Positions 36,869 to 46,700 of a stretch of DNA of 64,000 nt are shown piece after piece; within the stretch, counting starts at the first letter, position 1; each line of letters opens with the position of its first letter. Location of the stretch: contig JADJUJ010000007.1 of NCBI GenBank assembly GCA_016710765.1, positions 62,001-126,000 of the forward strand. The letters are read 5' to 3'. A program made the translations under genes and the position numbers. This stretch comes from Lewinellaceae bacterium (GTDB lineage: Bacteria; Bacteroidota; Bacteroidia; Chitinophagales; Saprospiraceae). The notes beneath the pieces are model-generated. The model made no database searches and was not told the DNA's origin. It was given only the letters and a program-made list of their open reading frames with translations.

Positions 36869-37493
36869 ATTTGGCCACAGGGCTAAGCCAAAGGCGCCAC
36901 CAGGCGCCTTTTTTTTGTTGTAAAAACATGGCATGAGCGGCGATAGCGGCATATTTTCGGGCCCTTTCATCGTGCTCCTGTGTGGTGTAATAACTGTAAT
37001 GCAGCAGGTCACCCGCAAGCCAGGAAGTGCTGCTGCCTTCCGCCATTTCTACCCGGTCGTGTGGGTTGGTGCCGCCCCAGTGTGCCTTTCGCTTGTCGAA
37101 GAGGCGAACTTTACGATCGGGATACCAGCCGGAGTGATGTATCCATTGCCCGCAATAATTGGTCAAGCGGTTCATGGCATAGGCATCGTGCTGCCAGTTG
37201 TCCAAAGCGCCCAGGACAGAACTGCGGAGTGCTTCCGAGAGCGCTTCATCGGCATCCAGCGACAAAACGATGGGATATGTTGCCTGTTCCAGAGCGTAGT
37301 TTTTCTGTTCGATGTGTCCGGTAAAAGCATGCTGTAGGAAGCGTGCGCCTTTCTCCAGGCAGATGGCCCGGGTGCCGTCGGAAGAAAAGGAGTCAACCAC
37401 CAAAATTTCATCCGCCACGCCACGCAGGGAGTCCAGGCAACGGCCGATGTTGCGTTCTTCGTTAAAGGTGATGATGACGGCGGAGAGGGACAT
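36723..37493 (-). CDS. Family 2 glycosyltransferase (WaaE/KdtX-like)
   Basis: 256 residues. GT-A features: AVIITFNEERNIGRCLDSL at the start, EILVVDSFSSDGTRA, the metal-binding LSLDADEAL, and the WaaE-type tail GTNPHDRV...LHYSYYTTQEHDERARKYA, with KKGAWWRLWLSPV near the end. WaaE/KdtX enzymes add glucose or heptose-type residues to the LPS inner core; the sugar here is unknown. It converges with and overlaps hisS by 146 bp. A telomere-like repeat lies directly upstream. The KKGAWW codons form, on the other strand, the hairpin and T-run of a terminator for hisS. Confidence 0.85.
   Translation of the reverse strand: MSLSAVIITFNEERNIGRCLDSLRGVADEILVVDSFSSDGTRAICLEKGARFLQHAFTGHIEQKNYALEQATYPIVLSLDADEALSEALRSSVLGALDNWQHDAYAMNRLTNYCGQWIHHSGWYPDRKVRLFDKRKAHWGGTNPHDRVEMAEGSSTSWLAGDLLHYSYYTTQEHDERARKYAAIAAHAMFLQQKKGAWWRLWLSPVAKFIRNYILRLGLLDGRAGLRICYVSALETFWKYRDLHSLQNKSGNAVTQ
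36893..36916 (+). terminator. Intrinsic terminator of hisS inside the glycosyltransferase gene
   Basis: GGCGCC (36893-36898), loop ACCA, GGCGCC (36903-36908), then eight T to 36916. It is 24 bp after the hisS stop and in the right orientation. It is embedded in the antisense coding region, where it encodes QQKKGAWWRL. Confidence 0.65.
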
Positions 37494-37494
37494 G

Positions 37495-37672
37495 CGGGTT
37501 TAGGGTAGGATTTAGGGTCGGGCTTAGGGTTGGGTTTAGGGTAGGATTTAGGGTAGGGCTTAGGGTTGGGTTTAGAATTGGATTTAGGATGGGGCTGCCC
37601 CCTACCAACCCTAAGCCCCACCCTAAACCCAATTCTAAACCCAACCCAAAGCCCTACGCTAACCCCAAAACA
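37495..37672. repeat. Telomere-like TTAGGG/CCCTAA repeat block, second copy
   Basis: The G-rich half (37495-37590; phrases GGGTTTAGGGTAGGATTTAGG) is followed by a C-rich half (37598-37672; CCAACCCTAAGCCCCACCC). Both the unit and the inverted layout match the block at 25068-25249. It separates the glycosyltransferase start and the prohibitin-like gene end, both on the minus strand. Confidence 0.55.
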
Positions 37673-38568
37673 TTACTGACTTAACAGCAGCGGCGTGTTT
37701 TTGCCCAACACCACAATTTTTGCGTTGTTTGAAGCGGCCAGTTCTTTTTGAGCTTTGATCATTTCGTACTGCAGCAGTTTGTCCGACAGGGAGGCGGTAA
37801 TGATGCGCTGGTAGTCGGAGATGCCCTGTGCTTCCACGCGCTTCCGGTCGGCCTCCTGCCGTTCTTTGTCGAGCACGAATTTCATTTTTTGTGAAGCCTG
37901 TTCAGCATTAATCTTTTCTTCGATGGCTTCTTTCACGCTGGTTGGCAGGTTGATGTTCCGGATACCTACTTTTTCGAGTAAGAGTCCTCGTCTAGAGAAT
38001 TCTGCTTCGATGGATTTGTACACTTTTGCTGAAACTCTTCCCGATTGGTGGAATAAAGTGCAACGGCATCGTAGAAAACGGCTTTGTCGCGGATTTCCGT
38101 ACGGGTTATGGGCCGCACCACCACATCGCGGTAGTCGGGGCCAATGGTGCGCAGGATATCCGGGGCTTTGGCCGGGACCATGCTGTACAGAACGGTGAGG
38201 TCAATTTCAACTTCCAGACCATCAGCCGACAATACCCGAATGGCATCGTCTCCAAGTTTGGCGCCTTCATCGCGCACAGCCGACATGGTGTAGTTTTGGG
38301 TCCGGACGTCGAAGCGAACGACTTTAACCACGGGATTGATGACGTTCAACCCTTCGGTCAGGATGCCTTGCTGGACCTTTCCAAAGAGTGTTTGCACGCC
38401 CACTTCACCGGGTTGAATTTGTACAAAACAAGCGGTGGACAAGCCGAGGACGATCAATCCGATGCCGCCCAGGCGGCCGATGCGGCCCATGTTTTCCACT
38501 TTGGGGTTAGCCTTCGCGATGGCGGAGGTAAATACTATGACAAGAATACCAAGAATTGCCAGGAACAT
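37673..38568 (-). CDS. Prohibitin-family (SPFH/band 7) membrane protein, frame broken
   Basis: Two overlapping minus-strand frames (37966-38568 and 37673-38023) join if one T is added to the TTTT run at 38024-38027 (plus strand), giving NREEFQQKVYKSIEAEF. The whole is about 298 residues. It has a hydrophobic N-terminus (MFLAILGILVIVFTSAIA, then IGLIVLGLSTACFV), the prohibitin motif FGKVQQGILTEGLNVINPVVK, GLEVEIDLTVLYSMVP, and a long C-terminal coiled coil (EEKINAEQASQKMKFVLDKE, RKRVEAQGISDYQRI). Prohibitin-like proteins form membrane rings and help membrane protein quality control. It lies between the glycosyltransferase and pheS. Confidence 0.82.
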
Positions 38569-38705
38569 AGTTGTAAGATTTGGTTATGGTTACGCCACAA
38601 GAGCGATGAATGTTGCCAAATTGTGCCCTAAGTTGCCTGCAAATTCCAGTTTTTCGATGAAAATCCGAAGAATTCCGTCAAAACCAGCAAAAAGCCGACA
38701 AAGTG

Positions 38706-39734
38706 CTACACAATGGATGAACTGAATTGGCGCAGGAAACGCACATCGTTTTCAAACAACATCCGGATGTCGGGGATGTTGAACAATCGCAGTGCCTGTC
38801 GCTCAATGCCCATGCCAAAAGCGTATCCGGAATATTTTTTAGCATCGATGCCACAGTTCTCCAATACCTGAGGATCAACCATGCCGCAGCCCAGGATTTC
38901 AAGCCAGCCAGTACCCTTGGTCAGGCGGGTGTTTTCCTCCGTGTCGGTACCTAACCAGATGTCCATTTCGGCACTAGGCTCGGTAAAGGGAAAGAAGGAT
39001 GGGCGGAGGCGAATTTTGGGCGCGCCGAACATTTCTTTGGCAAAATAGAGCAGTGTTTGCTTCATGTCGGCAAAAGAAACGCCTTCATCGATGTACAATC
39101 CTTCCAGTTGGTGGAACTGCGCATGGGAGCGGGCGGAAATGGTTTCGTTGCGGTACACTCTTCCCGGCGCGATGATGCGGATGGGGGGCTTCCGGGTGGT
39201 CATGACGCGGGCCTGTACATTGCTGGTATGGGTGCGCAGGAGCATGCCAGGAGCATCCATCACGTAAAAGGTATCCTGCATGTCCCGGGCGGGGTGATCC
39301 TCCGGGGTGTTCATGGCGGTGAAGTTGTACCAATCATGCTCAACTTCCGGTCCATCGGCTACGGAGAAGCCCTGGCGCACAAAAATTTCGATGATCCTGC
39401 TCATGGTGATGCTCACCGGATGGCGAGAGCCCAATGGGAGCGGCTCGCCCGGACGGGTAAGGTCAAGGGCTTCGCTGGCGTCTGCCCTGGCATCCAGGGA
39501 GTTTTTGAGCGATTTGAATTTATCCTCCGCCGTTTGTTTGAGGGCATTGATCTGCTGGCCAAATTCACGTTTTTGCTCGTTTGCAACCGTTTTGATTTCC
39601 TCCATCAGGTTTTTCAACATTCCCTTGGAGCCGAGGTATTGGATGCGGAAAGCCTCCAGTTCTTCGGATGTTTTGGGCGTTGCTGCATTGACGGCAGCCA
39701 GTACTTCTTTTATTTTTTGAAATGCGTCGGACAT
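38706..39734 (-). CDS. pheS: Phenylalanyl-tRNA synthetase alpha subunit
   Basis: 342 residues from ATG 39734 (MSDAFQKIKEVLAAV); an in-frame ATG at 39821 adds 29 non-family residues. Family features: N-terminal coiled coil, GSRHPVSITMSRI, DTFYVMDAPGMLLRTHTSNV, the motif 2-like FHQLEGLYIDEG, and GMGIERQALRLFNIPDIRM near the end. It charges tRNA-Phe together with PheT, which is not in this window. The gap upstream of 39734 shows no clear -7 box. Not fused to any other gene. Confidence 0.96.
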   Translation of the reverse strand: MSDAFQKIKEVLAAVNAATPKTSEELEAFRIQYLGSKGMLKNLMEEIKTVANEQKREFGQQINALKQTAEDKFKSLKNSLDARADASEALDLTRPGEPLPLGSRHPVSITMSRIIEIFVRQGFSVADGPEVEHDWYNFTAMNTPEDHPARDMQDTFYVMDAPGMLLRTHTSNVQARVMTTRKPPIRIIAPGRVYRNETISARSHAQFHQLEGLYIDEGVSFADMKQTLLYFAKEMFGAPKIRLRPSFFPFTEPSAEMDIWLGTDTEENTRLTKGTGWLEILGCGMVDPQVLENCGIDAKKYSGYAFGMGIERQALRLFNIPDIRMLFENDVRFLRQFSSSIV

Positions 39735-39860
39735 CGGATCGAACAGTGAATAAGCGGTAGCAAAAAATAGCCGGCGCTGTTGTTTTTCTGTTGGAATATA
39801 ACAATGCCATGCGTGGGGCAAAATTCGTTAAAATTTCCGGTAGCAGAAAGCCTGCCAGCG

Positions 39861-41421
39861 CTATTCCTTGATAAATTTCAGGGTAGTGTTGCCGAACTTT
39901 GAATTTACAGCCACAAAATAGGCGCCTGCAGGCAGGGTGGATATGTCGACCACCGGCGCATCCGCATTTGCTTTTCCGGTTATCCAGGTTCTTCCGGAAG
40001 CATCGTATATGGTGTAGCCCGAAATTTTTTCACCCTTCAACCATAGCCAGCCATTGGTTGGGTTGGGATATAATTGCAAGAGTACTTCCTCCCCAATCTG
40101 TTGGGCCGGCGAAACGCCTCCATTAACCGCCTTGCGCTGGAAGTAGATGTTGAGTTTTCCGTCGCGAACATCGCCCCAAACGGCCGAAATGGTATCTTGG
40201 ATCATGGCGACACCCATAAAGTCGTTGCCCGATTGGGAGAGGTAAAGATCATTGTAAGGAGCGAGTTGGTCAGACAGCGGCATGTTGGCGGCGAAATTCA
40301 GGGAGTCCTTCCATTTAACAGCGGCATAAATTTTGGTTGGCTGCTGGTATCCTGTGCCGGCGCCATCGCGTCGATCGCGCCAGCTCATCACCAGGTCGCC
40401 ATCGAGGTCGAAGCTGCCCCATACAAGGTCCTGCATTTTCCCATTGCCCAGCGGGTCGTCGTTGGCACGGAGCAGGGGTTGCCAGTTGGCGCCGCCATTG
40501 TAGGTTTCCAGCAACATGGCGTCGATATCGCCGTTGGGACTTCCAGCCAGTACAAGGCCCAGGTGTTGGGCATCGGATGGGTCGGCTAGAAGCATGTAGC
40601 CTAATTTTGCCAGACTGTCGGATGCAGTGGATGCACTGGAATAGGCGAAACTGTAAGTAAAACTGCTGCCACCATCGGCCGATTTGGCCAGAATAAAAGC
40701 TGGGCAGTAAATTTTGGCTCAGCACAAAACTGGGATAAATGATGTACAAAGTGCCATCGTTGGCCACGGCTGGTACTGCCATTGGCGCCTGGATAAAATT
40801 GCCCACCAAGTAGCCTGGCGCGTCGAGGTATTGCCAGTTCGACCAGCTGGCACCGCCGTCGGTAGAGCGCACGAAATACGGCCGGTTGGGCGCCGGCACC
40901 CAGGGTGCTGGTTTGGTGGTAAGGTACATGTGCCCGCTGTGGGGGCCATTGCTGCGGTCAACTGCCAGCCAGGGCCGGTCGATGGGATATTTTACACCGT
41001 CGGCGCCGGCATTGATAGCAGCAGCTGGATTCGACCAGTTGAGGCCGCCGTCGGTAGAGCGGATGACATATACATTGCCTTCGGGTGGCGTTTGTTTAAA
41101 ATCTATGTAACAGGCATAAAGGGTTCCATCGGGGCCGAAGGCCAAAGAGGGGTCGGCAGATCCCCATCCAGCTTGAAAGTGGGGCAGGGTTTTGGTTGTG
41201 CTCCAGGTTTGGCCGCCATTAAAAGTTACCCTGGTTTTGATGGTGATGTTTTGCCCAAGCACAAAGCCCATCCAGGCCACTACCATGTGTTGGGGGTTGT
41301 CGGGGTTGACGACTAGAAATGGTTCTCCGTCAAAAACAAGCCCGTTTGAGAGGTTTTGATTTTGCGCAGCCAGGCTAAAAGAAAGTAAAAAGACAAATAG
41401 GGCGAAAAACAGGGTTTTCAT
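39861..41421 (-). CDS. Secreted BNR/sialidase-like protein with T9SS sorting domain, frame broken
   Basis: Two overlapping minus-strand frames (40315-41421 and 39861-40595) make one protein of about 519 residues if one A is removed from AAAA at 40695-40698 (plus strand), giving NLLPSFILAKSADGG. Signal peptide MKTLFFALFVFLLSFSLAAQ. Asp-box (BNR) motifs are repeated: TFNGGQTWS, STDGGLNWS, STDGGASWS and TYNGGANWQ, which predict a six-bladed propeller like sialidases, though catalytic residues are not evident. The C-terminus (LQLYPNPTNGWLWLKGEK ... TLKFIKE) is a type A T9SS sorting domain. Probably exported to the cell surface. Ligand unknown. Confidence 0.78.
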
Positions 41422-41496
41422 GGTGTTTGAATTGGAAAGGCCAGTGGTTTTTTTGACAAGTTGGCAGCGCCGGTTAATTACTTCGACTACTGCTTG

Positions 41497-42803
41497 TTAG
41501 TGCTCAAGATGCACCAGTTTATGCCTTGTTTTGAGGCCATTGTGCTGTTCGATTTCCAGTAGCAACACACCGGAAGGCATGGTGTTGAGGTCTATCTCGC
41601 TGCAAGCGGCGCAAGTTTGGAGCAGTTTACCGTTTACATCGAATAGCCGCAGGGCTTTAGGCTGCTCTCCGGAAACGCGGGTAAAGTGGGTTGCGGGATT
41701 GGGTGAAATGGAAGGTGTTTCCGCTTGCCCGGGCAGCTTGGTAGGTACGGTGTAGGCCCAACTGAACAGGAATACCCGTCGCGATACTTTTGGGCCAGCC
41801 TCCATACCACCTATGGTTACAAATGCATCTGGGCTGATTTGTGCTGCGCCGCGGAGGTCCATGATGGCGGGTATAGCGGTGGTATCGAAATATTGTACGC
41901 CAAAACTACCGTTGAATTTATCGTAATCGATTACCCTGGCTTGTGGTGCAACGGGCCCGCTGCCGTTGTAGGCGATGCCGTCGTAATTGTAGGTGACGTC
42001 GGAGCCGCCCAGCCAAACCACATGGTGGGCGATTTGGCCGGCGGCCATGCGGTAACCTTTGGCAGCGGGGCTACTGCTGTAAGTCCAGTCGATTTGCGTA
42101 GGGTTATCTGGGTGAATGTAGCCTTTGCGCAAATAACTGGTGATGGGAAAATTGGTTCCGGATCGGGCGCCACCGCAGTAGTAAAGGTATCGCCGCGAAT
42201 CCATCCGGATGCGCCGAACACCTTATAAATGGTGTTGTTGGGCACAGGCGCACCTGTTAGCCAAACATCTTCACTCGGGTTGTAAATCTGAACATTGGGT
42301 ACGTTTCCGGTATTGCTCCAGCCTGTGACGACGTAAATCAGGCTGTCGCGCCAAACGGCTTGTACATGATCGTCGATGGGAATGGGCAAGGGCGTTCCGT
42401 CGGCTAGCCAGGAGTTTGTTGCGGGGTTGAAACGGTGGACCTTGTTGGAAGACGTTTCATTGCCGTTTTGGGCCACATGGTACCCTCCGATGAGGTAAAT
42501 GATGTTTTTAACGGTGCTTGCGGCAGCGGCTATTTTGCCACCATCCGGGTCGGGAACGGGCGGCATTGCTTCCCATGGCCCATTGGGCATGGTAAATCGC
42601 CAGGAATTGAGCTGAATGCCCGACCACAGGCGGGTGCTGTCGATGCCACAAAAAGAATACAGGTAGGTGGTGGAATCGATGGTAACCGCACAGACGGCGT
42701 TGTTGGATACCGCCTGGGGTAGGGCGGGGAGTTCCTGGAAAAGGGACTGTGCGGAAAGGGATTGCCCGATTAAGGCAAAAACGATTGCTATTTTAATTTG
42801 CAT
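41497..42803 (-). CDS. Secreted Kelch-type protein with T9SS sorting domain, frame broken
   Basis: Two overlapping minus-strand frames (41931-42803 and 41497-42204) join if one T is added to the AAA/TTT run at 42183-42185, giving RGDTFYYCGGARSGTNF. The whole is about 435 residues. Signal peptide MQIKIAIVFALIGQSLSAQ. Kelch-like blades: NIIYLIGGYHVAQNG with VHRFNPATNSW, and LIYVVTGWSNTGNVPNVQIY with NPSEDVW. The C-terminus (SISPNPATHFTRVSG ... KLVHLEH) is a T9SS sorting domain. The gene lies 75 bp upstream of the BNR-type gene on the same strand, so the two may be co-transcribed surface proteins. Confidence 0.75.
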
Positions 42804-43003
42804 GAGGTAGCTTGTATTGATTGGGATAAAATATTTGGAACAAAGGAATGGTCCCTTTCAAGGCAGAAATTGCACTACCAAATTTAGGGTAAATTGGTCA
42901 AAAGACTTTCGATTATAGCACCTTTTCCCTTGTTATTTATGCCTGTGGGCGATTTTTTAAAAAAATGAAGCAAATAAAATTAGAATATAAACGCCAATTG
43001 CCT

Positions 43004-43011
43004 TACGTTTG
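43004..43011 (+). promoter_or_regulatory. Candidate distal promoter of the giant adhesin gene
   Basis: TACGTTTG at 43004-43011 matches the -7 consensus; TTAG at 42980-42983 lies 20 bp before it as a near -33 box. It would give a leader of about 700 nt. Confidence 0.45.
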
Positions 43012-43107
43012 CACCGAAATAAGCGGCGAGCTCCATTATTGGGTTGTTGTTGCATTTTTCATCCTGCCTAGAGAAGTATTTTGGTATTTAATCATTTGAA
43101 CAGTCTT

Positions 43108-43115
43108 TACCTTTG
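43108..43115 (+). promoter_or_regulatory. Candidate second -7 box of the giant adhesin gene
   Basis: TACCTTTG, exact consensus. No -33 box at good spacing. It would start a transcript just before the hairpin repeats. Confidence 0.4.
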
Positions 43116-43223
43116 GGTAAATTTACTGCTAGCATAAATAGTATCCTTTTTTGTATTGTATACAAATTCAGGGTTTTGTAAAATACCACGCTTCAACAAG
43201 AAAGTCCCGGATAGTGATAATCC

Positions 43224-43514
43224 TTACGCTTCATCCTAATTTGGGCCAGCGCACTACGCTTCAAATTCGCGCTGTATAATTATTTCAATTTTTTGCTTCA
43301 CGCTTCACCTCTGACACGGGTTTCATACATCTATTTCGCTTCAAGATGTTCCGGACCAGCGCGTTACGCTTCAAATTTTGCGCTGAGGATTTCACAATTT
43401 TAATTTGGCACTCCAGCAAGGAGTCCACCACGCTTCTGCCCAGTTCCGGCGTTATTTATCCATTACGCTTCAGGATGTTCCGGACCAGCGCGTTACGCTT
43501 CAAATTTTGCGCTG
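43224..43514. repeat. Three direct repeats with hairpins CAGCGC-N17-GCGCTG
   Basis: Copies at 43224-43274 (diverged), 43337-43385 and 43466-43514. The last two are identical over 49 bp but for one base, and share CGCTTCA-GATGTTCCGGACCAG. Each contains CAGCGC...GCGCTG arms around ACGCTTCAAATT, so each can form a hairpin. The short word ACGCTTC also occurs alone between copies. Confidence 0.7.
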
Positions 43515-43718
43515 AAGGGTGTTTTCTAATGAATGATTAATCTGGTTTTGGTCCGGGCAACTTGCTTTGGGCGCTTTGCGGTTTTTTGCTAGAGCCCTTT
43601 TCAGTTGTCGTGTTTCCCTTTTTACGCAGTTGTGTAACGCAGCTGTGGCTTAAGCTTTTTGTCTAAAAATAACAATATAAATACGCTTAAAAATAATTGC
43701 AATTAAATGCAGCTTGTT

Positions 43719-46700
43719 ATGAAACTACCTTACTCCCTGTTGTCAGCCACCCTGGGGTTGATTTTTTCCTTTTCAAACCCTGTTTTTTCCCAACAACAAG
43801 ATGCCAAAGCAGGCACCATTGCACAAAGCCCTAATGTGGAGCGATACGTCCGCATGGGAGAAATACAGCGCGACAGGCAGTTGAAGGGTATTACCGAGAG
43901 TGACAATACCTTAGGCATTTCACCGTTCGACGGTTTTGTCAATGGCCCTGCTGCCTTCACAGAATCTACCAACTGCAATTGTCCGGGCAATCTGGTGCTC
44001 AATCCCAGTTTTGAGAATGGCACGACCAACTGGAGTTGGAGTGGCGGCAACTTGCAAGCGGGCACCTATGCCGCAGTTTGCGGGGTCAATTCGGGACAGT
44101 TTCAGATCACAAACAGCAACAACAACTACGTGGTACAAACGGTTGCCAGTGGTACAATTGGGGCTGGCGCAACCCTAAACCTTGGGGTGTATGGCGGGAC
44201 CCATGTGCCCAGTTTTTACCATGAAGTAGGCATTTATTATTTCGACAGCAACTGGAATTATATTTCCAGCACTACCCAGCAGGTCAACAGCCAGTTGCCA
44301 ACCATGACTTATTACAATTTCAACAGTACTGTACCAGCCAATACCTATTATATACAGGTAGGCGGAAATGGAACAGGTGACTGGTTAAAGACCGATATGT
44401 GGTGTCTTACGGTAGTTTGCAACAATGCCACCAATGGCGGTACCATTGGCTCGGCACAGAGCGGTTGTGGTGCATCATTTGATCCGGCTCCGTTTACCAA
44501 CATTGCATCTCCTTCAGGTGGTTCTGGTACCCTGGAAATTATTTGGATCAAATCAACCACCAACTGCCCACCAGCATCCTTTAATGGTGCGCAGTGGTCG
44601 GTTATTCCGGGTGCAACGGGTTTGACGTACAATTCCGGACCAATCACAGAAACCACGTGTTTCCGGCGCTGTGCACGTCGTGCGGGTTGTGAGTCCTATG
44701 ATGCCGAATCCAATATTATTACGGTGACCGTCAATCCGGAATTGTCGGCTACCCTTACTGGCCCATCTACCGTTTGTGCAGGATCCAGCGTGACCCTGAC
44801 GGCAAGTGGTGGCGCCTCTTATAGCTGGAATATCGGAGCCACAACGGCATCTATAACGGTGACGCCATCTAGTTTGGCAACCTATGAGGTAACAGTTACC
44901 GGTGCTGGTGGCTGTACTAAGGTGCTGAGTCGGGCTGTATTGCCCTATACTTGTGGCAATCCCTGCTATACACGCACGCCGTCGAATGCGGTTGAGTGCA
45001 GCAATGGTACGAACTATGGATTTTGGGCTGCAGGTTTGGTTAATGGCGATGGATCTTCGGGGAATGAGTATTTTTCCATCAGTGGCGCTACGTTCAAAGA
45101 GTATGCTGATGGCACTGCGGTGCATTCCGGTACCATGACCAATGTGTCCACGGGAAGTCAGTTCACGTTTACCTTTGTATTCTCCGGGCGCACCACAACG
45201 GCTCCATCCGGGAGTCCCAAGCAACCCAATTGTGGTAACTATTCCCTCAATGCCACAGACTTGTACTATTATCCAAATGCAAGTGGTATCATAGAAGGTG
45301 TCGGCAACCTCGCGGGAGGCCAGCTGAAATTCTCTAACACAGGTCCATCTTTCCAGGTGGGTACCGGCGCCAACGTCCAACAAAACGTTTATGGCGGTTC
45401 TGGTTGGGAGAATGGTACAATCATTAGCCAACCAACCAATGCCAACTATTCATTCACCATTGGTGGCGGGTTTGATATCAACCTCAACCTTACGGGCAGT
45501 TCCTGCATGGCGTGCCTGAACCTGCCGCCTACGGCCAGCATCTCTGGCAATGGCACGGTTTGCAACGGTGTCAGCACTACGCTGACGGCATCGGGCGGAA
45601 ACAGCTACAACTGGAGCACCGGCGCTACTACAGCTGCCATTACGGTGAACCCTGGTTCCACAACAACTTATACAGTTACCGTGACAGCGGAATTAGGCTG
45701 TACTGCTACTGCAAGCAAAACAGTGAATGTCAGTACGAGTCCTACCCTTACCACAGTTGTAACCAACCCATCTTGTTACAATGGCACAAACGGCTCGATT
45801 AACCTGAGTGTCAGCGGTGGCACAGCGCCATACACCTATGCCTGGTCTAATGGTTTTACCGGTCAGGACCCAACGGGTTTGGCTGCGGGTACCTTTACGG
45901 TTACTGTTACAGATGCTTCCGGTTGTACCAAAACAAAAAGTGCAACACTGACGCAGCCTGCGCAGATGGCTGTAACAGCAACCGATTTTGACCCAACTTG
46001 CAATGGAGGGTCAGATGGTAAAATCTCGATCGATGTAACCACCGGAATGATTCCCAATTACAGTTACAATTGGAGTAAAGTAGGTGGTGGCACTGGTTCC
46101 GGTTCTGGAATTAACCTCAGAACCATTTAATATTACCGGACTTACTGCCGGCACCTATAATATTACTGTAACCAATGGCAATGGTTGTACGGCCGCAGTT
46201 ACTGCTACCGTCAAGGCGCCAGAGGCAATGGCTATCACCCTTACCAAAACTGATGTCACGACTTGTGACGGCACCAATGGTAAAATTACGGTAAATGTTA
46301 CCAAGCAAGCCATTCCCAATTACAGTTACAACTGGACCAAAGTGGGTGGTGGCAGCGGTTCTGGCAGTGGCCTTACTACTGAGCCATTCAGTATTACCGG
46401 ACTTGTTGTTGGTACCTATAACATTACGGTAACCAACGGTAATGGTTGTACGGCAACAGGAAGCAAAACCATTTCAGGCCCGTCTGGTACTGCCATTACC
46501 GCTACCGCTACAGCGGTACTGTGCAATGGTGCGACTACAGGCCAAATCAACATTGATGTAACGACAGGAACTGTTCCCAATTACAGCTATAACTGGACCA
46601 AATCAGGTGGTGGCACAGGTTCTGGTTCTGGTATTACGACTGAACCATTCAACATCACTAATCTGGCTGCGGGCACTTATACCATTACGGTAACGAATGG

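Larger units (their letters stand above)
42804..43718 (+). other. 915-bp intergenic region before the giant adhesin: promoters and hairpin repeats
   Basis: No coding sequence is convincing; a short plus-strand frame (43346-43540) merely spans the direct repeats. It holds two candidate -7 boxes, TACGTTTG (43004) and TACCTTTG (43108), and then about nine ACGCTTC/CGCTTC words with three long hairpin repeats (43224-43514). From either promoter the giant gene would have a leader of 600-700 nt. Confidence 0.5.

Noticed and set aside
43224..43514. CRISPR array
   Set aside because: Only three repeats, unequal spacing, no spacers of constant length, and no cas genes.
43346..43540. Short plus-strand frame of 64 codons in the adhesin leader
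   Set aside because: It is made of the two copies of the direct repeat and encodes a repeated, low-quality peptide; no start signal or homology.
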